From positions 1 to 64,000 of the forward strand of contig JAYODE010000011.1 in the NCBI GenBank assembly GCA_038106185.1: DNA of 64,000 nt, in the 5' to 3' direction. This stretch comes from UBA4582 sp038106185 (GTDB lineage Bacteria > Pseudomonadota > Gammaproteobacteria > Pseudomonadales > Azotimanducaceae). This document shows positions 51,047 to 58,618 of the stretch, piece by piece. Numbering within the stretch: position 1 is the stretch's first letter; each line of letters starts with the position of its first letter. The translations under genes were made by a program, and so were the position numbers. The notes beneath the pieces are model-generated. The model did not search any database. It was not told where the DNA came from and worked only from the letters and a program-made list of their open reading frames with translations.

Positions 51047-53143
51047 CTAGAGGCTGATCAGAACCCGCGGCGATGTGTCGTCGTTCAGCACTTCAGGACG
51101 GCAGGCAAATAGACGCTCAACGGAGATACCTCCCGCAACTATCCATCGAGTTACCTCCTTGCCACGGCTGACCGCCAGGGCCTGCAGCGCAGCATTCAGG
51201 TCCTGCTGCTGTGGCTCAACAGCGATAGCGCCTTCTGCCGACTTCTCGACGACCGAAATAACTGACACGTCCGCCTGGGTCGCAACACCGCATAGTGTGA
51301 TCATCAAAGACGGCCGGTCTTTCATCAAGGCAACGACCTTATCAGCATAATCCCGTTGCAGGCCTTTTATTTCGGCACTGCCTGGCTCAAACAGAATTGG
51401 TTGAAATCGAGGCTGGGCTGCGGCGTGGGCAACATCCTTCATCAACATCAAGGTCCCCAGGGGTTGCAGCGCCTGCTTCACGTAGGCAAAAGCCGCCTTC
51501 CTGGCCGCGTTAGCCAGTGCAGTATTAACAATATCACTGGTATCAACAGCAAGCTTCCCCAACCTCGACTCTATCGGCACCTTGAGATCTATTCTGTCGT
51601 TCTTGTCTTTCAGCAGATCCAACGCGAGAGCAATCGGCAGTTCCGTGCCCACAGCAGCTTTCGCCTGCTCAGCATCGACTTTCAGTCTCTCAATACGGAC
51701 TCGGTTATCCGCAGATACCTGGTTGTTTGCAACTTGTACCGAAGCGTCAAGCGCCAGGCGCCCACTTCGAATACCATTACTCAGGTAGGGGCTGATCTGA
51801 TGCAACTCAAATTGCGTGAGGGTGACAGTCAGCTCGGCATTGACAGGCGAATCCAACAGCCGCCCCTTACCCTCTATCAGTAGCTCGCCAGTTTGGTGCT
51901 CTTCCTGATGCTTCGCTCTAAGATTAAATTTGGCGACCTGGCCCTGGCCCAGATCACTGACCTTTAATTGCAGCGTCGGTAACACCAAGGAGACCATCTG
52001 AGACTGCGACTGATCGACCCATCGCACCTTGCCCGCCAAATCCAGCTCAGTGATTGAAACCATCGGAGTGGTCGCTTTATCGTCAAGTTTTGACTGGGCG
52101 TTACGGGGGAATCCCATGACCTCGCCCGTCTCACTAACCTTGAGCAAACCATCAAAGCCTAAGACCACTAAACGTTCAATGGCAAGACGAGTGGCGGTGA
52201 GATCGATATTCTGGAGTTCCAACTGTTTGACCTTAACCATTGGCAGCGCTTGCAGCTGATCTGCCTGCAACAGGCCCGTTGCTTTGACCTGCCATTCAGC
52301 GTCCTTTGCCAATCGCAGTCGTGTTGAGCCAGCCCAATCAAGCTGATCTATCAACACTGGCTGTTCAGCCACCAGTGCCAACCCAGTAAGCTGTGCCGAT
52401 CCTGACAGGTCAATTTCGCTGCCAGAGACACCAAGACGAGCGACAACTTGTTGATTAAGAACAAGGGCGCCACTCATCGCCACCGGCCAATAGGCCTTGA
52501 ACTCCTCCAGCCCAGCATCCAATTGGACCTGCATATTGATGGCCGTCTCCTCACCCGGTTGCGCCTCTCCACGTGCCAGCAGTTGCGCCGAGTCGATCGA
52601 CAGCGCCAGGTCATAACCTATAGGTCCGACGAACTCACTATCCAACTGGGTAACTTTCGCATGACGCACCCCAATCTGGTGGCGATGATTGAGATACTGC
52701 AACGCTATTGCCACACCATTCAGCTCGAGTGTGTCTAGTTGCCAGGTCCAGGCTGGCAGTTCTGGTGAGCCTCCAGCAGCTGGCAAAGGTCCAATCGGTG
52801 CAGCCAGTCCGCCGACCGCCAGTACCGGCGGCTGATAGTCTAGCGGCAGGCTTAAATCGAAGATCAACAGCTGTTCAACATGCACTTTGCGCTGGAATAA
52901 CGCCGCCAGGTCCAGGGTCATCTTCAGCCGCTCGAGAGCAATATCAGCGCCAATCTTCACCTGCCGCACCTGCAGTTCTCCCGTCAAAGGATTGATTGAT
53001 ACTGACTCCACGCTTGCTGGCTCGTTGAATAATTTCGACAGTCGATCCTCAAGCTGCCAGCGAGCCAGAAGCGGCACACTCAATACGATTGCCAACAGGC
53101 TTATCAGAAGGGCAAGACTGACCGCTATTGTTCGCGGCTTCAT
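51047..53143 (-). CDS. DUF748 domain protein, inner-membrane anchored
   Basis: A 698-residue protein. An N-terminal signal anchor (about 5-28) leads to AsmA-like beta repeats. The DUF748 region (about 470-560) has LALDLLKDKNDRIDLKVPI. The C-terminal segment resembles an OmpA-like peptidoglycan-associated pattern (FEPGSAEIKGLQRDYADKV and later ALAVSRGKEVTRWIVAGGI). AsmA-like proteins bridge the periplasm and are linked to lipid transport. The fourth-codon ATG at 53143 gives a classical ATGA overlap with phzF and a GGGAG ten bases ahead, so it is preferred over 53152. Confidence 0.78.
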   Translation of the reverse strand: MKPRTIAVSLALLISLLAIVLSVPLLARWQLEDRLSKLFNEPASVESVSINPLTGELQVRQVKIGADIALERLKMTLDLAALFQRKVHVEQLLIFDLSLPLDYQPPVLAVGGLAAPIGPLPAAGGSPELPAWTWQLDTLELNGVAIALQYLNHRHQIGVRHAKVTQLDSEFVGPIGYDLALSIDSAQLLARGEAQPGEETAINMQVQLDAGLEEFKAYWPVAMSGALVLNQQVVARLGVSGSEIDLSGSAQLTGLALVAEQPVLIDQLDWAGSTRLRLAKDAEWQVKATGLLQADQLQALPMVKVKQLELQNIDLTATRLAIERLVVLGFDGLLKVSETGEVMGFPRNAQSKLDDKATTPMVSITELDLAGKVRWVDQSQSQMVSLVLPTLQLKVSDLGQGQVAKFNLRAKHQEEHQTGELLIEGKGRLLDSPVNAELTVTLTQFELHQISPYLSNGIRSGRLALDASVQVANNQVSADNRVRIERLKVDAEQAKAAVGTELPIALALDLLKDKNDRIDLKVPIESRLGKLAVDTSDIVNTALANAARKAAFAYVKQALQPLGTLMLMKDVAHAAAQPRFQPILFEPGSAEIKGLQRDYADKVVALMKDRPSLMITLCGVATQADVSVISVVEKSAEGAIAVEPQQQDLNAALQALAVSRGKEVTRWIVAGGISVERLFACRPEVLNDDTSPRVLISL

Positions 53144-53988
53144 ACCAGCCATTCTCCCTGGGCGACCAGCCTGACATGACCACCAACCTTGATGTCAAAT
53201 TCATCCTTGGTCTTGGACGCTCGCAGATATAATTGCGATGGTCGGTTGATCTCATAACCCTGACCAACCACCAGATCCACCGATTGTTGATGCGCGCCAG
53301 AGTACTCCAGCAGATAAGCCGCAAGGCAACCATTGGCGCTACCCGTCGCGGCATCCTCAGCCACACCCAGGTCAGCCGCAAACATGCGTGCGGCAATCGC
53401 CTGGTCCTTCGTGTATCCGCCCGCGCAATAGACCAACATGGCTTTAGCACAGGGTGGATGACTGACCTTGATTGACCTGAGTACCGCCAGGGATAACACC
53501 GGCACTATCAAAAACTCAACCCCGGTGGAAACAAACCTGACCGGCAATTCCGGATCCAGTTGATTCTCCTTCAGGCCAAGGCTTGCTGCGACCTCAGCGG
53601 GTTCAAGCGCTTTGCCGAACTCCGGTTGCCACTGGCTCATCCAGACAACACCATCGGACGCAAAGAATACCTGGATTTTGCCCGCTGCCAGGTTAAGGCA
53701 GAGACTATTCACACGGTTATTCAGGACTTGCTGACGAATCAAGAATGCGGTCCCCAATGTAGGGTGCCCGGCAAACGGCAACTCTGCTCTTGGTGTAAAG
53801 ATGCGAACCTCGAAACCCGTCTCCTGGTTACCACCAAGAACAAAGGTGGTCTCAGCAAAATTGAATTCGCGCGCTATCAATTGCATTTCTTCAGTTGATA
53901 AATCTGCAGCATCAAACAACGTCGCCAATTGATTGCCGCTATAGGGCCCTTCAGAGAAGACATCGGTGATATAGAATTGATGCGTCAT
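53140..53988 (-). CDS. PhzF-family isomerase-like protein
   Basis: A 282-residue protein of the PhzF/diaminopimelate epimerase-like fold. It has NFAETTFVL with the family's Glu, LPFAGHPTLGTAFL, and near the end DLGVAEDAATGSANGCLAAYL. The true phenazine role is not implied; most homologues are of unknown function. ATG 53988 (MTHQFYITDVFSEG) is preferred to 54039. It is 61 bp downstream of the TauD-type gene and overlaps the DUF748 start. Confidence 0.86.
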   Translation of the reverse strand: MTHQFYITDVFSEGPYSGNQLATLFDAADLSTEEMQLIAREFNFAETTFVLGGNQETGFEVRIFTPRAELPFAGHPTLGTAFLIRQQVLNNRVNSLCLNLAAGKIQVFFASDGVVWMSQWQPEFGKALEPAEVAASLGLKENQLDPELPVRFVSTGVEFLIVPVLSLAVLRSIKVSHPPCAKAMLVYCAGGYTKDQAIAARMFAADLGVAEDAATGSANGCLAAYLLEYSGAHQQSVDLVVGQGYEINRPSQLYLRASKTKDEFDIKVGGHVRLVAQGEWLV

Positions 53989-54049
53989 TAGGGCTCCAGC
54001 CGGATTAGAGCTTGACTGATTGGCCGGATCAGTCAGCAAATTGATGGAT

Positions 54050-54862
54050 CTATACGGGACGATCGCCCTTGATAGTGACTCGAATACCGCGGCGAGTCTG
54101 AGGGTAGTAGTCCCATACGGCCAAATGCTGAGTGCAGCGATTATCCCACAGGGCTACTGAGTCTGGCTGCCACTGAAAACGACAATGGAAATTTGGATTC
54201 TTGATATGGGCAAACAACATATTCAGAATGCCATCACTTTCATCCCGATTGAGGCCCTTGATTCGCTTCGTAAATCCACTATTCACGAACAATGCCTTGC
54301 GCCCCGTCACCGGATGGGTGCGCACCACCGGGTGAACTGCCGAGGGATTTTCTCGCTGTGGCGCATGGGTCCCATAGAAACCCGAATAGTCTGCCACATG
54401 CAGCGCTGAAAGCTCCTCCAGCAGTGCTTGAATCGGCGGACTCAGCGCTGCATAAGCCTCATACATATTGGCCCACAGAGTATCTCCCCCATGACTGGGC
54501 GTCTGATGCAGATGCAGAATACTTGCCATAGGTGGCTCCTCATCAGCCGAAACGTCGGAATGCCAACCTTCCCCATTATTGCGGGATGAATCTTTGTCCG
54601 TATGAATCTGCATCAAGGCAGGGTTTCCTTCTGCGTAGGGTGCGGCCGGGTGAACATGCAATTCACCGAAACGCTGACCAAAGGCAAGATGTTGCTGCGT
54701 CGTCATAGGTTGATCGCGAAAAAACACCACCAGATGCCGCATCCAGGCTTGATGGATTTCCGCAAACACCGCATCAGATAAAGGTGCACATAAATCAACG
54801 CCATAAATCTCTGCGCCAATCCTGGGTGTCAATGGTTTAACTTGAATACGCTGATATTCCAT
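54050..54862 (-). CDS. TauD/TfdA-family 2-oxoglutarate dioxygenase
   Basis: A 270-residue Fe(II)/2-oxoglutarate oxygenase. The metal ligands HxD are seen in GEGWHSDVS (about 100-102) and the distal His in CTQHLAVWDYYP, followed by the 2-oxoglutarate-binding Arg in RRGIRVTI. Substrates in the family include taurine, sulfate esters, herbicides and carnitine precursors; none can be assigned. Length is normal. Confidence 0.87.
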   Translation of the reverse strand: MEYQRIQVKPLTPRIGAEIYGVDLCAPLSDAVFAEIHQAWMRHLVVFFRDQPMTTQQHLAFGQRFGELHVHPAAPYAEGNPALMQIHTDKDSSRNNGEGWHSDVSADEEPPMASILHLHQTPSHGGDTLWANMYEAYAALSPPIQALLEELSALHVADYSGFYGTHAPQRENPSAVHPVVRTHPVTGRKALFVNSGFTKRIKGLNRDESDGILNMLFAHIKNPNFHCRFQWQPDSVALWDNRCTQHLAVWDYYPQTRRGIRVTIKGDRPV

Positions 54863-55006
54863 CCATCCTCCACAATTTGGGCTAACGTGTTTTTTCTAGT
54901 GGGTATATTCTAGTGAGATTTCGGCAGAGGAGCGATGCTCTGTGGCAGCGTTTAAGCGGGACCTGCCAGCCCAGCTATCGATCTGTGCGTGATCAAGACC
55001 GCTGGA

Positions 55007-56197
55007 TTACTGGCGATGTTTGAACGGCGAGTGTTCCTGAAGGAAATCAATCTCCTCATCAATATAGCGATTTTCTTCGCTCAAAAACTGACTCACAGCA
55101 GCACTGAAGGACTGATTCGCCAACCAGTGAGCGCTGTAGGTATGGGTGGGCAGATAGCCTCTGGCGAGTTTATGTTGCCCCTGGGCACCAGCTTCAACCC
55201 GCGCTAGTCCACGGGCTATCGCATACTCGATCGCCTGGTAATAACAGGTTTCAAAGTGCAAAAATCGATGGTCTTCAATACAACCCCAGTTCCTGCCATA
55301 GAGGCACTCACTACCCACAAAGTTGATAGCGCCGCCGATATACCGATTCTGACGTTTACACAGAATCAGCAGAATATTATCACTCATGCTTGCGCCGACT
55401 TGAGAAAAGAACTCACGGGTCAGATACGGAGAACCCCATTTTCGGCTACCTGTATCGACATAAAACCGATAGAACGCATCCCAGTGACGCTCTTCAATTT
55501 CGGCCCCTTGCAGCCACTCGATTTCAACCCCGTCAGCTAACGCGTCGCGGCGTTCACGGCGAATATTCTTCCGTTTTTTCGCCGACAGCTGCTGCAGGAA
55601 ATCCTCGAAGCAGGTATAACCTGCGTTCTCCCAATGAAATTGATTATGGGTTCTTTGCAGGAACCCGGCGTGCCCCAGACGTTGCCACTGAGATTTTGCC
55701 GCAAACGTCACATGTACTGAGGACAGGCCAAGTTTTTCGGCGAGTTGCATCAGACCTGATACCAAGTAGGACTCTAAGGCCTCACTCTCGGTCATCTCTC
55801 TCGTCAACAAACGCCGACCGGTCACTGGCGAGAAGGGCACGGCTGCCAGCAGCTTGGGGTAATAAGAACCGCCCGCACGCTGAAAGGCGTCTGCCCAGCT
55901 ATGGTCAAAGACATATTCACCCTGAGAGTGGCCTTTTAAATACAGGGGCACAACGCCCTCGACAACGCCGCTGTCCGCCACCAGACTCAAATGCTGTGGG
56001 GCCCAACCGGTCTTGGGCGTGGCCGAGCCGCTGTCCTCGAGGGCACTTAGAAAGGCAAATGAGACAAATGGATCAAAGGGAATCAGACTGTCGGGATTGG
56101 CCAGGCTCGGATTTGCACAGGCATCCCAATTTGCCTGGCCAATCTCATGTATCGAGCTGCAGGCGTGAATGGTGTGAGTCATAGTTTTGCGCGTCAA
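55007..56197 (-). CDS. GNAT-type protein (COG3146, DUF482 family)
   Basis: A 396-residue protein of the family sometimes labelled peptidoglycan-biosynthesis-like N-acyltransferase. It has FVSFAFLSALEDSGSATPKTGW near the start, GRRLL, SAKKRKNIRRERR in the middle, YGRNWGCIEDHRFLHFETCYYQAIEYAI and GAQGQHKLARGYLPT at the end. These are diagnostic of the family. The acyl acceptor is not known. It is followed on the same strand by no gene for 144 bp and preceded by an LLM gene 45 bp upstream. Confidence 0.82.
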   Translation of the reverse strand: MTRKTMTHTIHACSSIHEIGQANWDACANPSLANPDSLIPFDPFVSFAFLSALEDSGSATPKTGWAPQHLSLVADSGVVEGVVPLYLKGHSQGEYVFDHSWADAFQRAGGSYYPKLLAAVPFSPVTGRRLLTREMTESEALESYLVSGLMQLAEKLGLSSVHVTFAAKSQWQRLGHAGFLQRTHNQFHWENAGYTCFEDFLQQLSAKKRKNIRRERRDALADGVEIEWLQGAEIEERHWDAFYRFYVDTGSRKWGSPYLTREFFSQVGASMSDNILLILCKRQNRYIGGAINFVGSECLYGRNWGCIEDHRFLHFETCYYQAIEYAIARGLARVEAGAQGQHKLARGYLPTHTYSAHWLANQSFSAAVSQFLSEENRYIDEEIDFLQEHSPFKHRQ

Positions 56198-56242
56198 AAA
56201 GGCGTTTTCGCCGGGGTACAGAGCACCCCGGCGCTGAGCCGA

Positions 56243-57277
56243 TCAGAGCATTTCGCTGGCAACAAACTCAAGGGCCTCCGTCTGTCCTGAGCCAATCAGC
56301 ATGCTGCCAACATGTCCCTTGGCAGCAGCTGCCTTCCAGGCTTGCAGGCGCTCCTTGATTCGCTCCTTGGGTCCTACCAGATGCACAGCATCGACCAACT
56401 CGTCGGGCACGGCCGCTGCAGCCTCATCTTTTTTCCCCGCAAGATACAGGTCCTGAATCTTCACCGCAGCCTCTTCATAGCCGAGCTTCTTCGCATAGTC
56501 ATTGTAGAAGTTCTTGTCTCTAGCACCCATACCGCCTATGTAAAGCGCCATACTCGCCTTGATCGGCGCACGGCAGTGATCCACATTATCGCCCATGATG
56601 CAGGTCACAAAGGGGGCTATATCATAATCCAATAGCGTCTTGCCTGCCTTGGCCAGACCCTTGTTAATATCGGCTTCGAACACGTCGTAACGCTCTGGGT
56701 TCATCCAGATCGGAAAAACACCATCCGCGACTTCGGCACTGCCACTGAGTCCCGCCGGCGTAATCGAAGCCGTATAAATGGGAATACTCGTGTCTGGGAG
56801 CAGAATGCTCTTCAGCGGTTTGCCCAAACCGGTGCCATCTTCACCCTGATAGGGCATCGAGTAATGAAAGCCTTGGTGCTCCACGGGTCCTTCTCGAGCC
56901 ATGATTTTACGCAGTATCGTGATGTACTCCTTGGTTCGAGTTATGGGTTTACCATAGGCTACGCCATGCCAGCCCTCGACCACTTGCGGCCCTGAGGCAC
57001 CGAGCCCCACGATAAAACGACCCTGTGACAACTGATTCAACGTCATGGCTGTCATGGCAGTACAAGCAGGCGTGCGTGCGGGCATTTGCATGATGGCAGT
57101 CCCGACTTTGATTTTGCTGGTATTTGCCAGAATCCAGGCAGCCGGTGTGACCGCATCTGAGCCATAGGCCTCAGCAGTCCAGACCGAGTCATAGCCCATA
57201 CTCTCGGCCGCTTTAATTCGATTAATACCCAAATCCATGCTGCGACCCGAATAGCCGCTCAGTATTCCAAGTTTCAT
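56243..57277 (-). CDS. LLM-class F420-dependent-type oxidoreductase (344 aa)
   Basis: A 344-residue luciferase-like protein with the N-terminal MKLGILSGYSGRSMDLGI, SVWTAEAYGSDAVTPAAW, VGTAIMQMPARTPA and GRFIVGLGASGPQV, a pattern common in F420-dependent family members. It carries an Ala/Lys-rich C-terminal helix (LAGKKDEAAAAVPDELVDAV). It lies 70 bp after another LLM gene and downstream of the F420 operon, so use of F420 is a reasonable inference. Confidence 0.85.
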   Translation of the reverse strand: MKLGILSGYSGRSMDLGINRIKAAESMGYDSVWTAEAYGSDAVTPAAWILANTSKIKVGTAIMQMPARTPACTAMTAMTLNQLSQGRFIVGLGASGPQVVEGWHGVAYGKPITRTKEYITILRKIMAREGPVEHQGFHYSMPYQGEDGTGLGKPLKSILLPDTSIPIYTASITPAGLSGSAEVADGVFPIWMNPERYDVFEADINKGLAKAGKTLLDYDIAPFVTCIMGDNVDHCRAPIKASMALYIGGMGARDKNFYNDYAKKLGYEEAAVKIQDLYLAGKKDEAAAAVPDELVDAVHLVGPKERIKERLQAWKAAAAKGHVGSMLIGSGQTEALEFVASEML

Positions 57278-57347
57278 GCTTTACCCTCTTTTCATTAAAT
57301 CCATATTCAGTTGGCTGACCACTTCAGCGAACGCAATCTACCACTCA

Positions 57348-58343
57348 CTAGAATGTAAAGTGTTTCGCCGTAAAGGTGTCGTAGGTCGTTTGCGTGTCTC
57401 TTGGCGAAACACAGGAGATGATGTGGGTCGTAATACCCATTTCACCGTACTCCCTGATGCGCGCCTGACACTCTGCCGCAGAACCCAGAATCGCAATATC
57501 ATCCACCAACTTATCATCGAGCGCGCTGGTGGTTTTGGCACGATCTTTCGCTGCCCAACCTTCCCTGATCTGCTGGGCTACTTCGGCGTATCCAGCCCAT
57601 GCCAAAAATGCGTTATAGACCGGGGTCGCATAATAGGGCGCGAATGCCGCACGAATTGAGTTCCGTGCAGCCTCTTTATCGTCGGTGACAATCACCTGAT
57701 GGCGGCAGACAACCTCAACGTCTTCCAAGCGCTTGCCAGCACGCTCCGCACCGATCTTGATGTGCTCCATCATGCGTGGCAGCGCATCCTTGGGAAACAG
57801 ATTCAGAATGACACCATCGCTAAACTCAGCAGCTGTTTCCAGCATCTTGCTTCGCAGGGCTGCCATGTAAACAGGTTGGGCACCGGCAGGCAGTGGCAGC
57901 TGACGATAACCGTGACTGGAGACGGTTTCGCCGTCAAAGTCTGACTTCTCGCCCGCCAGCATACTCTTAATGAGCTGAGTGGTTTCCTTGACTCGAGTTA
58001 ATGGCTTTTCGAAATTCAAACCATGCCAGTTTTCCATCATTGTCTGACTGGAAGAACCCAGGCCAAGAATAAATCGTCCATTGGAGAGTTGATGCAGAAC
58101 GTGTGCTGTCGATGCCAGTACTGCTGGCGTGCGCGAGAAAACGGGAATAATCGCAGTACCAATTCGACACCGGCTGGTATTCAGAGCGACAGCCGCCGAA
58201 GTCGTCAAAGCATCAACGCCTGAGCTGTCGGCAAACCACAGATCATCGTAGCCCTCGGCCTCAGCCCACTTGGCCAATTCAATCGTCTGCGCCACGCCTC
58301 TGGGGTCGGGCAAGGTCAATGCTATGCGTTGTGGTACGGCCAT
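57348..58343 (-). CDS. LLM-class F420-dependent-type oxidoreductase (331 aa)
   Basis: A 331-residue luciferase-like protein with DLWFADSSGVDALTTSAA, IGTAIIPVFSRTPA, NGRFILGLGSSSQTMMENW and a C-terminal strand GITTHIISCVSP. It is related to its downstream neighbour (both have a TAI-P-RTPA segment and a GRFI-GLG loop), so the pair probably arose by duplication. Between it and fbiC lie an 8-bp repeat and an assembly gap. Confidence 0.85.
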   Translation of the reverse strand: MAVPQRIALTLPDPRGVAQTIELAKWAEAEGYDDLWFADSSGVDALTTSAAVALNTSRCRIGTAIIPVFSRTPAVLASTAHVLHQLSNGRFILGLGSSSQTMMENWHGLNFEKPLTRVKETTQLIKSMLAGEKSDFDGETVSSHGYRQLPLPAGAQPVYMAALRSKMLETAAEFSDGVILNLFPKDALPRMMEHIKIGAERAGKRLEDVEVVCRHQVIVTDDKEAARNSIRAAFAPYYATPVYNAFLAWAGYAEVAQQIREGWAAKDRAKTTSALDDKLVDDIAILGSAAECQARIREYGEMGITTHIISCVSPRDTQTTYDTFTAKHFTF

Positions 58344-58380
58344 AATTTAATTCCTGTTCCTAATTGATTATTTCTCAGAT

Positions 58381-58413
58381 CGTCGAACCGTCGAACCGTC
58401 GAACCGTCGAACC
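58381..58413. repeat. 8-bp tandem repeat at gap edge
   Basis: Four perfect head-to-tail copies of gtcgaacc (58382-58413) run straight into the N block. The array is probably longer; a period of 8 bp explains the assembly break. It sits in the spacer between fbiC and the first LLM gene. Confidence 0.9.
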
Positions 58414-58513
58414 NNNNNNNNNNNNNNNNNNNNNNNNNNNNNNNNNNNNNNNNNNNNNNNNNNNNNNNNNNNNNNNNNNNNNNNNNNNNNNNNNNNNNNN
58501 NNNNNNNNNNNNN
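58414..58513. other. assembly gap (100 N placeholder)
   Basis: Exactly 100 N inside the spacer after the 8-bp repeat. True length unknown. Confidence 0.95.
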
Positions 58514-58575
58514 CACCCTCAATGCCACCCTGAATGCTGCTCCACCCAAAAGGCCCGACCGTCGAGTCCTGCACT

Positions 58576-58592
58576 CTCTCGAGCGTCGAGAG
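58576..58592. terminator. short perfect hairpin downstream of fbiC
   Basis: ctctcga and tcgagag flank a three-base loop gcg, 27 bases beyond the fbiC stop on the minus strand. No T-run follows, so it is at most a weak terminator or processing site. Confidence 0.3.
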
Positions 58593-58618
58593 ATTACCGC
58601 GTCCTGCCTGGTCGTAGA

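Noticed and set aside
53140..53988. Phenazine biosynthesis
   Set aside because: PhzF-fold proteins are widespread; no other phz genes are present.
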